From positions 248,001 through 312,000 of the forward strand of contig NZ_PRLE01000003.1 of NCBI RefSeq assembly GCF_003287495.1: 64,000 nt of DNA, in the 5' to 3' direction. Source of the stretch: Faecalibacterium prausnitzii. Lineage in GTDB: Bacteria; Bacillota; Clostridia; Oscillospirales; Ruminococcaceae. Under the pieces are notes generated by a model that saw nothing but the letters and a program-made list of their open reading frames with translations, was not told the origin of the DNA and ran no database searches. The translations under genes and the position numbers were made by a program. Position 1 is the first letter of the stretch; each line of letters begins with the position of its first letter. Shown here piece after piece: positions 35,240 through 44,542 of this stretch.

Positions 35240-36334
35240 ATGAAAAAGATCAATCGTCGCAATTTCCTGAAAGTTATGGGTCTGGCTTCCGCTTCTCTGA
35301 CCCTTGCTGCCTGTGGCGGCTCTTCCAGCACCGCAACGAGCACTGCCGCAAGCACTGCTACCAGCACCGCGGCAAGCGCTGCAGCCGGTGATGCCGCTGC
35401 CGCCGCTTCCGATCCCGCTGTTTCGTTCAGCGTCACCAACACCCACTCCGGTGAGGGCGTTCAGGACAAGAGCATGGACAAGCTGATCGAGCTGGCCGAC
35501 AAGTACTCCGGCGGCTCCATCAAGGGCACCAAGATCGCCGGTGGTTCTCTGGGCGGCGAGCGTGAGGAGACCGAGATGCTGCAGCTGGGCACTCTGGAGT
35601 GCGCATTCGTTGCTGATATGGGCGTTGACTCTGCCATCGGTGGTCTGGGCTGGGCCTGGCTGCCGTTCATGCTGACCGACTACGATCAGGTCGATGAGTA
35701 CTACATCAACGGCTGGATCAACGACGAGCTGACCAAGCAGTATGCCGACAACGGCCTGATTCGCGTGGCACCCACTGAGAACTGCTTCCGTGAGTGCGGC
35801 AACGTCAAGCGCCCCATCAACTCCATGGCTGATATGACCGGCCTGAAGATCCGCGTGCCTGAGACTCAGGCCTGCCAGGACTTCTACACTGCTCTGGGTG
35901 CAATTCCTGCTGCTATCGCAACTTCCGAGACTCTGGCTGCTCTGGAGCAGGGCACCGTGGATGGCGTCGATAACTCCATCTACAACATGAAGTCCATGGG
36001 TGTTCTGGAGAAGATCAAGTACATCACCATGCTGAACTACATGTACTCCGGCGCTTCCATCACCTGCTCTGAGGAGTTCTGGAACAGCATGACCGCAAAC
36101 CAGCAGGCCGCTTTCAAGCAGGCTGCTGACGAGGCCGGCGCTTTCTTCCGTGAGAACATGCGTGCCGACGAGCAGACCATCCTGGATCAGGGCAGCTTCG
36201 AGGTTGAGGAGATCGATCCTTCTTCCGACTTCTACAAGCAGATGAAAGAGAAAGCTGTCGAGCTGTGGGCTGGCTACGCAAGCGAGTATCCTTCCGACAT
36301 CATGGACCGCATCAATCAGGACTTCTCCGTCTGA
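35240..36334 (+). CDS. TRAP transporter solute-binding lipoprotein (DctP)
   Basis: 364 residues; start at 35240 after GGAAAGG. The N-terminus carries both a twin-arginine-like motif (NRRNFLKVMG) and a lipobox (LAAC), then an Ala/Ser/Thr linker. The DctP domain shows the conserved PTENCFRECGNVKRPINSMA and TGLKIRVPETQACQDFYTAL, whose Arg binds the substrate carboxylate, and GTVDGVDNSIYNM. It captures an organic acid outside the cell and hands it to the membrane subunits encoded next. Substrate probably the acid used by the CoA-transferase. Confidence 0.9.
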   Translation: MKKINRRNFLKVMGLASASLTLAACGGSSSTATSTAASTATSTAASAAAGDAAAAASDPAVSFSVTNTHSGEGVQDKSMDKLIELADKYSGGSIKGTKIAGGSLGGEREETEMLQLGTLECAFVADMGVDSAIGGLGWAWLPFMLTDYDQVDEYYINGWINDELTKQYADNGLIRVAPTENCFRECGNVKRPINSMADMTGLKIRVPETQACQDFYTALGAIPAAIATSETLAALEQGTVDGVDNSIYNMKSMGVLEKIKYITMLNYMYSGASITCSEEFWNSMTANQQAAFKQAADEAGAFFRENMRADEQTILDQGSFEVEEIDPSSDFYKQMKEKAVELWAGYASEYPSDIMDRINQDFSV

Positions 36335-36483
36335 TCGCTGCTGAAACCGTAACATTTCCAGAAATCCATTCTTTCCAGGTTGCCCGCAGAGCAGCGAAGA
36401 CATTTCCTGCCTCCGTTGTCCCTCCGGGCAACCGGATTTTATGGAAAACAATTGGCTATAAACTGATAAATTGAGGTTTGTAT

Positions 36484-37020
36484 ATGAAAAAAGAAAGGAA
36501 TTCGGTCATTGCCAGCCGCAAAATCGAACATGGAGTCGTCAAAGTAGAAGACGGTCTTCTGGCTGCGTTCATGCTGGTTCTGACTTTCTCGATCATTTTC
36601 CAGGTCGTCTGCCGCTATGTTCTGAAAGTCAGTTCTCCCTGGTGTGAGGAGCTGGCGCGTTACCTGTTCATTGCCATGACCTACATCGGCTCTGGCCGCG
36701 CGTTCATCAACAATGGCCACATCGGCATCGACCTGATGGACACCATCGTGGATAAGAGATCCAAAGATCCTGAGAAGTTCATGAAGATCTTCAACCGCTT
36801 CTCCGAGATCATCACCCTGGCCTTCATCGTCCTGTTCGGCGTCTTCTACTTCCAGTATCTGATGAAGATGGCTCAGCGCCCGCAGGAGTCCGCAAGTATG
36901 CACATCAACATGCTGATCCCTATGAGCACCATTCTGATCGGCGTGGTCCTGATGGTTTATCACTCTGTCTGCCGCCTGTTCTACAGCTATGAAACACCCG
37001 CGGCGGCAGCTGAAGAATAA
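36484..37020 (+). CDS. TRAP transporter small membrane subunit (DctQ)
   Basis: 178 residues with four membrane helices; start at 36484 after GAGGT. The family motif lies in WCEELARYLFIAMTYIGSGRAF (helix 2), followed by NNGHIGIDLM. Pairs with the large DctM subunit. A 149-base gap to the dctP-like gene shows no terminator that I can see. Confidence 0.9.
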   Translation: MKKERNSVIASRKIEHGVVKVEDGLLAAFMLVLTFSIIFQVVCRYVLKVSSPWCEELARYLFIAMTYIGSGRAFINNGHIGIDLMDTIVDKRSKDPEKFMKIFNRFSEIITLAFIVLFGVFYFQYLMKMAQRPQESASMHINMLIPMSTILIGVVLMVYHSVCRLFYSYETPAAAAEE

Positions 37021-37035
37021 GGAGGAGGTACTGTT

Positions 37036-38358
37036 ATGAATCCTATCGCGTTGTTAGGCATCTTCCTGCTGTTCTTCATTGGTCTGGCGATGTTCTGCAA
37101 AGTTCCTGTCGCTTACTCCATCGGTTCCGCTACGCTGGCTGTCGTCGTGGCCGCCGGCATGAAGTCCTCCACCATCTGCACCGTCGCGTTCTCCGGTCTG
37201 GACAGCTTCCCGCTGCTGGCCGTGCCTCTGTTCATCTTCGCCGGTGCCATCATGCAGCACAGCGGCATTGCCCATGCTCTGGTTGACCTGATCCAGTCCA
37301 TCGTGGGCCGTCTGCGCGGCTCTCTGGGCGCTGTCACCATCCTGACCTCCGCTGCATTCGGCATCCTGACTGGTTCCTGCATGGCTACCATCAGCTGCAT
37401 CGGCGGTATCATGATCCCCGAGATGAAGAAGAAAGGTTACTCGGACGCTTACTGCTCCGCACTGGCCGCCGCTTCCAGCTTCCTGGGCATCCTGATCCCC
37501 CCGTCTGTCCCCGGCATCATGTATGGCCTGTGCGCAGGCGTCAGCATCTCCGCTGTCTGGCTGAGCACCGTTGGCCCGGCTATCTGCTGCATCATCCTTT
37601 TCATGCTCATCAACTACTTCCGTCAGGGCCGCCGTGAGGAGAAAGAGACCACCCCGTTCGTTCTCTCCACCTACGCTGGCAATATCGGTAAGACCTTTAT
37701 CCGCGCGATCCCCGCACTGATCATGCCCGTCATCATCTTCGGCGGCATCTACGGTGGTATCTTTACCGCTACCGAGGCTGGTGCGGCCGCCGTGCTGTAC
37801 GGCATCATCTTCTACTTTGTCAAGCGCGTGATGAACAAGAACAACGTGGATGAGACGTTCATGAATATGACTGTCCACGCTGCTGTCAGCACCGCTACCA
37901 TCTGCATCCTGATCGGCTTCTCCAACTGCTCCGGCCGTGTCATTTCCATGATCGGCATTGCTGAGGCCATCAAGGCTTTCGTCACCACCCACATCTCCAG
38001 CACGTTCGGCTTCCTGATCTTCGCCAACATCCTGTTCCTGATCTGCGGCATGCTGATCGACATCAACGCCGCAATCCTGCTGATCGTGCCCCTGCTGCTG
38101 CCCACCGCTGTTGCAATGGGCGTTGATACCATCCACTTCGGTGCCATCATCCTGGTCAACCTGAGCGTTGGTTTCATCACTCCTCCTTTCTGCAGCTCCG
38201 TGTTCATGGCTCAGAAGCTTTCCGGTGCCCGCTACGTGGATATCATCAAGGAAGTCATGCCGTTCGTTATTGCAAGTCTGATCGTCGTGATCCTGACCAC
38301 TTACTGCCCGGCTCTGTCTACCTTTATCCCCAACATGGTTGCCGGCGCGGCAGCCTGA
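37036..38358 (+). CDS. TRAP transporter large membrane subunit (DctM)
   Basis: 440 residues with about twelve helices, 15 bases after dctQ (site GGAGGAGG). Family features: GLAMFCKVPVAYSIG, VPLFIFAGAIMQHSG, GSCMATISCIGGIMIPEM, ILIPPSVPGIMYG near residue 155 and GFITPPFCSSVFMAQ near 385. It forms the Na+-coupled channel-like unit of the TRAP carrier. Last gene of the operon. Confidence 0.92.
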   Translation: MNPIALLGIFLLFFIGLAMFCKVPVAYSIGSATLAVVVAAGMKSSTICTVAFSGLDSFPLLAVPLFIFAGAIMQHSGIAHALVDLIQSIVGRLRGSLGAVTILTSAAFGILTGSCMATISCIGGIMIPEMKKKGYSDAYCSALAAASSFLGILIPPSVPGIMYGLCAGVSISAVWLSTVGPAICCIILFMLINYFRQGRREEKETTPFVLSTYAGNIGKTFIRAIPALIMPVIIFGGIYGGIFTATEAGAAAVLYGIIFYFVKRVMNKNNVDETFMNMTVHAAVSTATICILIGFSNCSGRVISMIGIAEAIKAFVTTHISSTFGFLIFANILFLICGMLIDINAAILLIVPLLLPTAVAMGVDTIHFGAIILVNLSVGFITPPFCSSVFMAQKLSGARYVDIIKEVMPFVIASLIVVILTTYCPALSTFIPNMVAGAAA

Positions 38359-38390
38359 TCCGCTCATAATTACCTCCTTTTTCGTTACGA

Positions 38391-38432
38391 GCAGCCTGTC
38401 CCGGAGGGCGCAAACTCCTGGGACAGGCTGTT
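38391..38432 (+). terminator. Terminator after the TRAP operon
   Basis: CAGCCTGTCCC / GGGACAGGCTG with a 17-base loop and TTCC tail. Confidence 0.75.
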
Positions 38433-38979
38433 CCATTTTCAAAGGGATCCAGTTCCCGCAGTTTCAGCCACTTTCACACAACTTCTGTTGTGGACCCATA
38501 CCCTTTCCCATCTCCTCCTTTTTGTGCAGGCCGGTGCCCATTCTCCCGCAAAGCCCACCACTTTGCACCGCCGGCCTGAACGCCCAATCTCGGAAAAGCT
38601 CCTCGTCTGATTTTTAGCGATGGATCAGGCGGGGAGCTTTTCGTGTTTTTGCTATTTTGGGGCAGGGCAAACAGAACAGGCCCATCGGATGCCGGATCCA
38701 TACGGACGTTGGCATCCGCGGCGACGGCGAAGCCGGCATGGCCTACGGCGTTGGTGGTTCCGGCGCGTTTGGCATGAAAAATGGCCCGGTGTCCGCTACC
38801 AACGAAACCACCGAGCCAAACCCCACAGGGTCAAGCCCATTATACAGGACCTGATCCCGCAAAGTAAAGCGAGGGCAGTATGAAGAAGTACAATCTCTCC
38901 AAGATCATGCACAAGGCATGCACGAATCACCTAATCGGACATGGATAATTTCTTGACTTGCGATCGAAATGAAGTCCGC
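38433..38979. other. Intergenic stretch with decayed sequence
   Basis: No intact gene. 38592-38642 is a long hairpin AAAAGCTCC / GGGGAGCTTTT with a T-rich tail. A 65-codon open stretch near 38657-38854 (contains GDGEAGMAYGVGGSG) matches nothing that I know. At 38881-38949 an ATG opens MKKYNLSKIMHKACTNH, whose first ten residues resemble the start of small proteins on clostridial mobile elements, then stops early. ATCGGACATGGATAA at 38934-38948 recurs at 45841-45855 beside the integrase stump. It looks like the scar of a lost element. Confidence 0.4.
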
Positions 38980-38984
38980 TAAAA

Positions 38985-39033
38985 AACAACCTCCTTTCTG
39001 ACACTGTGATCGTCGGAAGGGAGGTTGCCTTTT
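38985..39033. terminator. Terminator of the minus-strand acid operon
   Basis: CAACCTCCTTT / AAGGGAGGTTG; minus strand continues with TTTTTTAG, plus strand with CCTTTT, so it can work both ways. Confidence 0.75.
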
Positions 39034-39096
39034 AAGGAGAATGGTATAATGAAGAAAAAAGAAGAAAGAAAATAGCAAGTAGATTTTAGTGGCAGA

Positions 39097-39801
39097 TTAT
39101 CCCATCAGTGCAGTCCATGCGCTTGAGATCAGGAAAATCAGGATAAGCGCAGGCAGCAGGTTCAGAACCTTCAGATCTTTTTTGATACCGGCCAGGCTGA
39201 GACCGGCACAAAGGGTAATGATACCGCCCGTTGCGGAAAAGTCTGCAATGATATCTGGCGTAATAAAGGATTGCACTGCACCGGATCCCAAAAACAGCGC
39301 GCCGTAGATGATGGCCTGCGGAATGCAGAGCATCGGAACGATTTTGCCAAGGATAGAGCCGAAGATGCAGGCCGTGACAAAATCCAGAATGGATTTCGTG
39401 ATGAGGATGCTTCCATCACCGGTCAGACCCTCATTCAATGCACCGTACCAGCCTGTGCCGCCGCAGCAGAACAGGATCACAACTGCACTGACCTGAGCAA
39501 GAAACCGCTCATCTGCGGCTGCGCCGTTCATCAGCTTATGCACTACTCCAGTCACAAGCTTTCGGATGCGGTCATCCAGCATCACCAGCTCGCCCAGAAT
39601 ACTGCCGATCACCAATGTCAGAACAACAGCCGAAAGGTTCTTTACTTTCAAGATCAGAACGATGCCCATTGCAATGGCTGCGATTCCAAGGGTATTGTTC
39701 AGAGCCTTTTTCAGAGAATCCGGCAGACGAGTTCCAAGTACAACACCCAGAACTGCGCCAAGACAGGTAATCAAAACATCCGTTGTAATTCCTATGGGCA
39801 T
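39097..39801 (-). CDS. DUF554 family membrane protein
   Basis: 234 residues, about seven helices. Family pattern at the start (TDVLITCLGAVLGVVLGTRLPDSLK) and GSGAVQSFITPDI in the second half. Members (YdfK/YqgA) are of unknown function, often thought to be transporters. It is the last gene of the minus-strand operon that includes the SLC13-type carrier, 31 bases after it, so it may help move the same compound or a product. Confidence 0.8.
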   Translation of the reverse strand: MPIGITTDVLITCLGAVLGVVLGTRLPDSLKKALNNTLGIAAIAMGIVLILKVKNLSAVVLTLVIGSILGELVMLDDRIRKLVTGVVHKLMNGAAADERFLAQVSAVVILFCCGGTGWYGALNEGLTGDGSILITKSILDFVTACIFGSILGKIVPMLCIPQAIIYGALFLGSGAVQSFITPDIIADFSATGGIITLCAGLSLAGIKKDLKVLNLLPALILIFLISSAWTALMG

Positions 39802-39832
39802 AGTTACTGTAATGTGCCTCCTTTTTTATGTA

Positions 39833-41158
39833 TCAGAGCGGATAGATCGTCATGACCCAGAGGATATTTGCAGCGGACAGCAGAATTGCAGGCAGGATAG
39901 ACTGCTTCATGTTGCTCTTCATATCATAGCCGCCGATGCCCATAACCATAGGAACGGTAGGCGTTGCCATCGGGGTCATGAAAGCGGTGCAGCAGGCAGA
40001 GGCGACCAGCAGCAGCGGGCCGGTGCAGTCTGCGCCCATGCTCTTGCAGGCCAGAATCGCGATGGGAGCAAAAATCGCCATAACGGTACGGTTCTGCATG
40101 ATCTGGGTCAGGAAGAAGGGGATCAGATAGAACAGTGCGCCGATGAGGTAGGGATTGCCAAGGCTGGATGCCGTACTTGCGATAGCGTTGCCGATCAGGT
40201 CACCTGCACCGGTGTTTGCCAGCGCAGAGCCCATGCACAGACCGCCAGCGACCATCAGGGTCAGGTCGATCGGCATGGAAGCGCAAGCTTCCTTAGAAGA
40301 CAGAACACCGGTGGCAACGGTTGCAACGGCACCGATAAAGGAAATTTCCCAAGCAGCCAGATTCGGACCGCCGATCGCAGCCAGCACATTGTTCAGCGGA
40401 GTATTGAAGATCAGGCAGAGAGAAACGAGGCAGAAAATTGCGATCGCAGAGATCTCCTGCGGCTGTTTCAGCGGCTCGTGATGTGCAACGCGCTTGGAAA
40501 GTTCAGAGCTGTCCTTGCTTGCAACGATGGGCTTCTCAGGGGCAAAACGGAAACCAACAAAAGTGGTGTAAAGAATCAGGACCAGCAGGCTCATGCCACG
40601 GCCTTTGAACAGATCCATTGCCTCCATGGTGTACTGCTCGTAACCATTCGCTGCAATGTAGCCGTTCAGCTCAGCCAGCATTGCCAGAGAGCCGCCGACC
40701 GGGATAATTGCACAGGCTGCGATACTGACAAGGCCGACGCTGAAGATGGTCTTGCTGATGCTGATGTTCATTTCTTCACAGGTTGCGGTAACGATCGGAG
40801 CCACAATGCAGAACGCTGCAACTGCGCTGCCGGTAAAGGTAGCCGCCATAACAGTCGCCAGTGTAAAGCCCAGCATGACCATGACCATGCTGCCCTTGGA
40901 GATTTTTTTGACGGTGCTTGCCACCAGATGGATGGCCTTCGTGCGCTTGAAACCTTCTGAGATGACAAACATACTGGTGATCATCACGAGGTTTGCGTTG
41001 CCGATATTGCCCAGAATATCTTTCGGGCCAATGCAGCCGGTCAGCAGGAAGAGAACGATGCCGATACAACCCACCGTACCGACGGAGAGCTTATTCCAGA
41101 TATAACCTGCAATCACAACAGCACTGATTGCAAAGCAAATGATCATTTGAGTCGTCAT
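39833..41158 (-). CDS. SLC13/DASS-type anion transporter
   Basis: 441 residues; start at 41158 after GGAGGAA. About eleven helices in two inverted halves. ATVMAATFTGSAVAAFCIVAP in the first half and PFFLTQIMQNRTVMAIFAPI plus TAFMTPMATPTVPMVMG in the second correspond to the two helical-hairpin/SNT regions of this family. Such carriers import di- or tricarboxylates or sulfonates with Na+. In this operon the cargo is probably the substrate or product of the UxaA-type enzyme. Confidence 0.85.
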   Translation of the reverse strand: MTTQMIICFAISAVVIAGYIWNKLSVGTVGCIGIVLFLLTGCIGPKDILGNIGNANLVMITSMFVISEGFKRTKAIHLVASTVKKISKGSMVMVMLGFTLATVMAATFTGSAVAAFCIVAPIVTATCEEMNISISKTIFSVGLVSIAACAIIPVGGSLAMLAELNGYIAANGYEQYTMEAMDLFKGRGMSLLVLILYTTFVGFRFAPEKPIVASKDSSELSKRVAHHEPLKQPQEISAIAIFCLVSLCLIFNTPLNNVLAAIGGPNLAAWEISFIGAVATVATGVLSSKEACASMPIDLTLMVAGGLCMGSALANTGAGDLIGNAIASTASSLGNPYLIGALFYLIPFFLTQIMQNRTVMAIFAPIAILACKSMGADCTGPLLLVASACCTAFMTPMATPTVPMVMGIGGYDMKSNMKQSILPAILLSAANILWVMTIYPL

Positions 41159-41182
41159 TTGTGATTCCTCCACTCGAATGTC

Positions 41183-42913
41183 TTAAACGTCTGATTCATT
41201 GACGGGACGGCCACGGTAATACAGCGTACCGTCTTCGCTGCGATGAAACTGGCTGAGGAACTGGTCATAGCTGATCCAGCTCTCTTCCGGGTAATTTGCG
41301 TGGACCATGTTGTCCACACGTCCAATCACGACCATCGGCACGCCCTGTTTGTCCGGGAAAGCATACCATGTGATCGGCTCTGTTTTCCAAGTCTCCACAT
41401 TGGCCGGGTCCAGATGATACGTTTCCAGCTTCTCCATCAGAGTTGCACGCAGCTCATCCGAGAGGCAGAAGGGCAGCACCGGGTCTTCCCCATGACCAGC
41501 GGTGAGGAAGTCCTGATCGCCGTAGATCATCATTGTAGGAACGTGCTGCTCGCAGGCAGGCCACTCACGATACATCTTGCTGGGGCAGCGCAGTGCAGAC
41601 CACGGAGCAACCGCAGCGAAAATGTCGCCAGCGGTATAAGCCAGCAGGTCGCTCATCATGCCGCCGCTGGATTGACCCATTGCATAGACACGGCTCTTAT
41701 CCACCGAATGACGGCTCTCTACATCTGCCACCAGTTCCCGGATAAACTTCACATCGTCCACCGGAGTATCCTGATAAATGCCGCACCACAGGAGGACATT
41801 GCGCAGACCGTTCGGCTTCTGCTGATAGACGCCAGCTTCGGGAACGACCGCAATAAAGTGACGTTCCTCTGCAACGGTGGAAACACAGCTCAGATCAAAG
41901 AACGTCTCTGCTGTGCCTCCGCGACCGTGGAACACAACGACCAGCGGCCATTTCTGATCCGGAGTGCAGCTCTTCGGCACATACTCGTACCAAGTGCGTG
42001 TCATGCCGTCCACTTCCATGGTCTTCTTTTCCGCGCCACAAGCGATCGGCTCTTTGAAATAGCGCAGCTGCTTCTTGCCGGGGCCTCTGTGGCGGCGTGC
42101 AAGGCCGATATAGCTCCATGCCGCTTCCATCTGTTCTTTCGTAAAAGGATCTTCACGAACGGCCAGACGAACCTGTGCGATCTGCTCCTCATTGACTTCG
42201 CTCAGAACGCGCACCGGAGTCGGCATCCAGATCTCATCTGCGCCTTCTCCGGACAGCGGTGCACCGACAACATGGTTCTGCTCTTTCCAGAAGTCAACAG
42301 CAGCGGTGTTGTCTGCGTTTTTTGCGGTCATGCTCATCCAGACGGGGAGCTGTGCAGCCATACCCATGACTTTCAGCTCTACTTCACCCTGATCGGACTC
42401 GCCGCGCAGAGCGGTATGTTCTGTGTTCAGATCGCCGTTCAGGTCGCCGAACGTCATCAGTCCGCTCCACTCGCTTGCCATCCGGCGTGCAGCCTGATGT
42501 GCGGCAAAGCTGCCATCACCGATGCCGCAGAGATAGATGTTATCCTGCATCGTAATATAGAAATCGCGTGCCTGAATCGCAACGTAAATGGCGTTCAGAT
42601 AATCGGCATCACTGCCGTCCGCGTTCCATGCAGTCTCCGACGTTGCCAGATGCAGGAACAGCTTTTTGTCCTCTGCGAAAGCTTTCAGACCGGAAGCTTC
42701 CAGATACTCTTCCGGCTTCTCACCGGAAGGGATCGCAGCGACCAGACAGGGCTGGCAGTAATCCAGACCCTCCGGAATATAGGTCAAAAATTTGCGAGGC
42801 TGTCCGCCGACCTTTGCAGTCTCCTGAAAGAGACCGGAAATCAGCGTGCGCTTGGGATTGGAAAAGTCGATAGGAAGGTCTCCCATCTTTTCCGGGAATC
42901 GTTTGATATCCAT
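41183..42913 (-). CDS. Large PHB-depolymerase-like esterase with extra N-terminal domain
   Basis: 576 residues; start at 42913 after GGGAGGATC; no signal peptide. The C-terminal half (from about residue 300) is an esterase of the LpqC/PHB-depolymerase type: WPLVVVFHGRGGTAETFF, nucleophile elbow YAMGQSSGGMMSDLLA near residue 430, and MMIYGDQDF. The N-terminal 280 residues look like a decayed or specialised second hydrolase-like domain (LTYIPEGLDYCQPCLVAAIP). It may release the acid used by the operon from an ester, inside the cell. Substrate unknown. Confidence 0.75.
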   Translation of the reverse strand: MDIKRFPEKMGDLPIDFSNPKRTLISGLFQETAKVGGQPRKFLTYIPEGLDYCQPCLVAAIPSGEKPEEYLEASGLKAFAEDKKLFLHLATSETAWNADGSDADYLNAIYVAIQARDFYITMQDNIYLCGIGDGSFAAHQAARRMASEWSGLMTFGDLNGDLNTEHTALRGESDQGEVELKVMGMAAQLPVWMSMTAKNADNTAAVDFWKEQNHVVGAPLSGEGADEIWMPTPVRVLSEVNEEQIAQVRLAVREDPFTKEQMEAAWSYIGLARRHRGPGKKQLRYFKEPIACGAEKKTMEVDGMTRTWYEYVPKSCTPDQKWPLVVVFHGRGGTAETFFDLSCVSTVAEERHFIAVVPEAGVYQQKPNGLRNVLLWCGIYQDTPVDDVKFIRELVADVESRHSVDKSRVYAMGQSSGGMMSDLLAYTAGDIFAAVAPWSALRCPSKMYREWPACEQHVPTMMIYGDQDFLTAGHGEDPVLPFCLSDELRATLMEKLETYHLDPANVETWKTEPITWYAFPDKQGVPMVVIGRVDNMVHANYPEESWISYDQFLSQFHRSEDGTLYYRGRPVNESDV

Positions 42914-42939
42914 TTGTGATCCTCCCGCAGTTGACACAA

Positions 42940-44100
42940 TTACACGAAGCGGCAGACATGATCGACTGCAATATCCGAGAAGCCGAATGCTTCCGCCTTG
43001 GTCATCTTACCGTTGCAGATATCCTGAATGTTGTTCAGCATCTCTGCGCCCATCTCCTGATAGGTCTTTTCGCCGCGCACGATGGGGCTGAGGTCCACGT
43101 CCATGTTGTCCTCCATGTGCTGATAAGTACGAGCATTTGCCGTGACCTTCAGGACGGGGACGATGGCGTTGCCGGTGCAGGTGCCGCGGCCCGTGGTGAA
43201 GATGACTGCGTTGCAGCCTGCAGCGACCATCGAGGTGACAGAGGAAATATCATAGCCGGCGGTGTCCATAACGACTGCGCCGCGCTTCGTGGGAGGAACA
43301 GCCTGTTCCAGAACCTCGACGATGGGACGGGTGCCGCCCTTGCGGATGCAGCCAAGGCTCTTCTCGTCCAGAGTGGACAGGCCGCCTGCCTTGTTGCCGG
43401 GGGTGGGCTGACCGGCGCGGCAGTCCTGACCAGCGGATTTCAGATGGGCTTCGTAGTCCTTGCAGACCTGAATGATCTGGTTGTGGATGGCCGGGGCAGC
43501 CGCACGCTTTGCCAGCAGATGCTCGCCGCCGATCCATTCGATGGACTCGCTCATCATGGTAGTTGCGCCCAGATCGACCAGCAGATCGCTCAGTTCGCCG
43601 ACTGCCGGGTTGCTGGCAATGCCGGAAGTGGCGTCCGAACCGCCGCACTCGATGCCCAGCATCAGCTCGGAGATGTCGCACAGCTCTTTCGGCTGCATGG
43701 CAGCTTCCGCTGCCATCTTGCTGGCGGCGCGAACCGCTTTCTCAATGGTCTTGAGGGTACCGCCCTCTTCCTGAATGCCAAAGGAAACGACCGGCTTGCT
43801 GGTCATGGCCTGGATCTTCTCACGCAGCTTTGCGTGGGGAACGGTCTCACAGCCCAGACCGATGATAACGACGCCGTAAACGTTCGGGTTGCAGGCAAAG
43901 CCCGTCAGGACTTTCTGCGACATTGCGGTGTTGGCAGCAACATCGGAGCAGCCGGTGTTGAACACGATGTTGACCGCACCGCGCACCTGACTTGCCACGA
44001 TCCGGCAGCTCTCACTGCCGCAGGCGCAGGTGGGAAGGATCAGGACATGGTTTCGGATACCTGCACGGCCTTCTTTGCGTTTATAACCCCAGAATTGCAT
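42940..44100 (-). CDS. UxaA/GarD/SuyB-type dehydratase or lyase, large subunit
   Basis: 386 residues; start at 44100 behind TAAGGAGGAA. Matches the C-terminal part of altronate dehydratase: YKRKEGRAGIRNHVLILPT, NTGCSDVAANTAMSQ, IGLGCETVPHAKL, LMLGIECGGSDATSGIASNPAVG, VMDTAGYDISSVTSMVAAGC and IFTTGRGTCTGNAIVPVLKV. The Cys residues bind the active-site metal. It works with the SAF subunit encoded just upstream. Candidate reactions are dehydration of a sugar acid or, as in SuyAB, desulfonation of sulfolactate. Confidence 0.88.
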   Translation of the reverse strand: MQFWGYKRKEGRAGIRNHVLILPTCACGSESCRIVASQVRGAVNIVFNTGCSDVAANTAMSQKVLTGFACNPNVYGVVIIGLGCETVPHAKLREKIQAMTSKPVVSFGIQEEGGTLKTIEKAVRAASKMAAEAAMQPKELCDISELMLGIECGGSDATSGIASNPAVGELSDLLVDLGATTMMSESIEWIGGEHLLAKRAAAPAIHNQIIQVCKDYEAHLKSAGQDCRAGQPTPGNKAGGLSTLDEKSLGCIRKGGTRPIVEVLEQAVPPTKRGAVVMDTAGYDISSVTSMVAAGCNAVIFTTGRGTCTGNAIVPVLKVTANARTYQHMEDNMDVDLSPIVRGEKTYQEMGAEMLNNIQDICNGKMTKAEAFGFSDIAVDHVCRFV

Positions 44101-44113
44101 CTCCGATTCCTCC

Positions 44114-44416
44114 TTATTCCTGTACCATTTCGCTGTCGTAGTCACGTGGCACGCTGACCAGATTGTTGTGGGAGACCCAGTGGCCCTTTGCAGCGTCCTC
44201 GGTCATCACACCAAGGCTCTCGCCGTACTTGATGACCTCGTCGCCCTTCTTCAGATCGACCAATGCGACCTTGTGGCAATAAGGGATGTTCTCCTCTGCT
44301 TTCACGGTGCAGAACTCCTGCCCCTTGCGGTAGACAACATCCTGTCCGGCGGCAACTTCTGTCACGCAAGTCACAACATTGTCTTTTTCGTCCATGAGCA
44401 ATGCGTTGATTTCCAT
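44114..44416 (-). CDS. UxaA/SuyA-type small subunit (SAF domain)
   Basis: 100 residues; start at 44416 because the AGGAGA site is too close to the ATG at 44422. SAF domain: CVTEVAAGQDVVYRKGQEF, IPYCHKVALVDLKKGDEVIK with the conserved His-Lys, YGESLGVMTEDAAKGHWVSHNNL. It forms the small part of the two-subunit dehydratase or lyase. First gene of the minus-strand operon, divergent from the LysR gene. Confidence 0.9.
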   Translation of the reverse strand: MEINALLMDEKDNVVTCVTEVAAGQDVVYRKGQEFCTVKAEENIPYCHKVALVDLKKGDEVIKYGESLGVMTEDAAKGHWVSHNNLVSVPRDYDSEMVQE

Positions 44417-44488
44417 GTTCATTCTCCTTTCGACATGGTTACTCTCTTTGTGACTTTACAATACCACCAATGTGCAGTATAATCAATT

Positions 44489-44511
44489 TTATAGATTTTA
44501 TAAAGCTATAA
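44489..44511. promoter_or_regulatory. LysR-type operator between lysR and the SAF gene
   Basis: Dyad TTATAG-N11-CTATAA in the 126-base divergent gap, the T-N11-A arrangement bound by LysR regulators. Confidence 0.55.
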
Positions 44512-44542
44512 GTATTTTTTATGATACAGTAGGGTGAACGTT

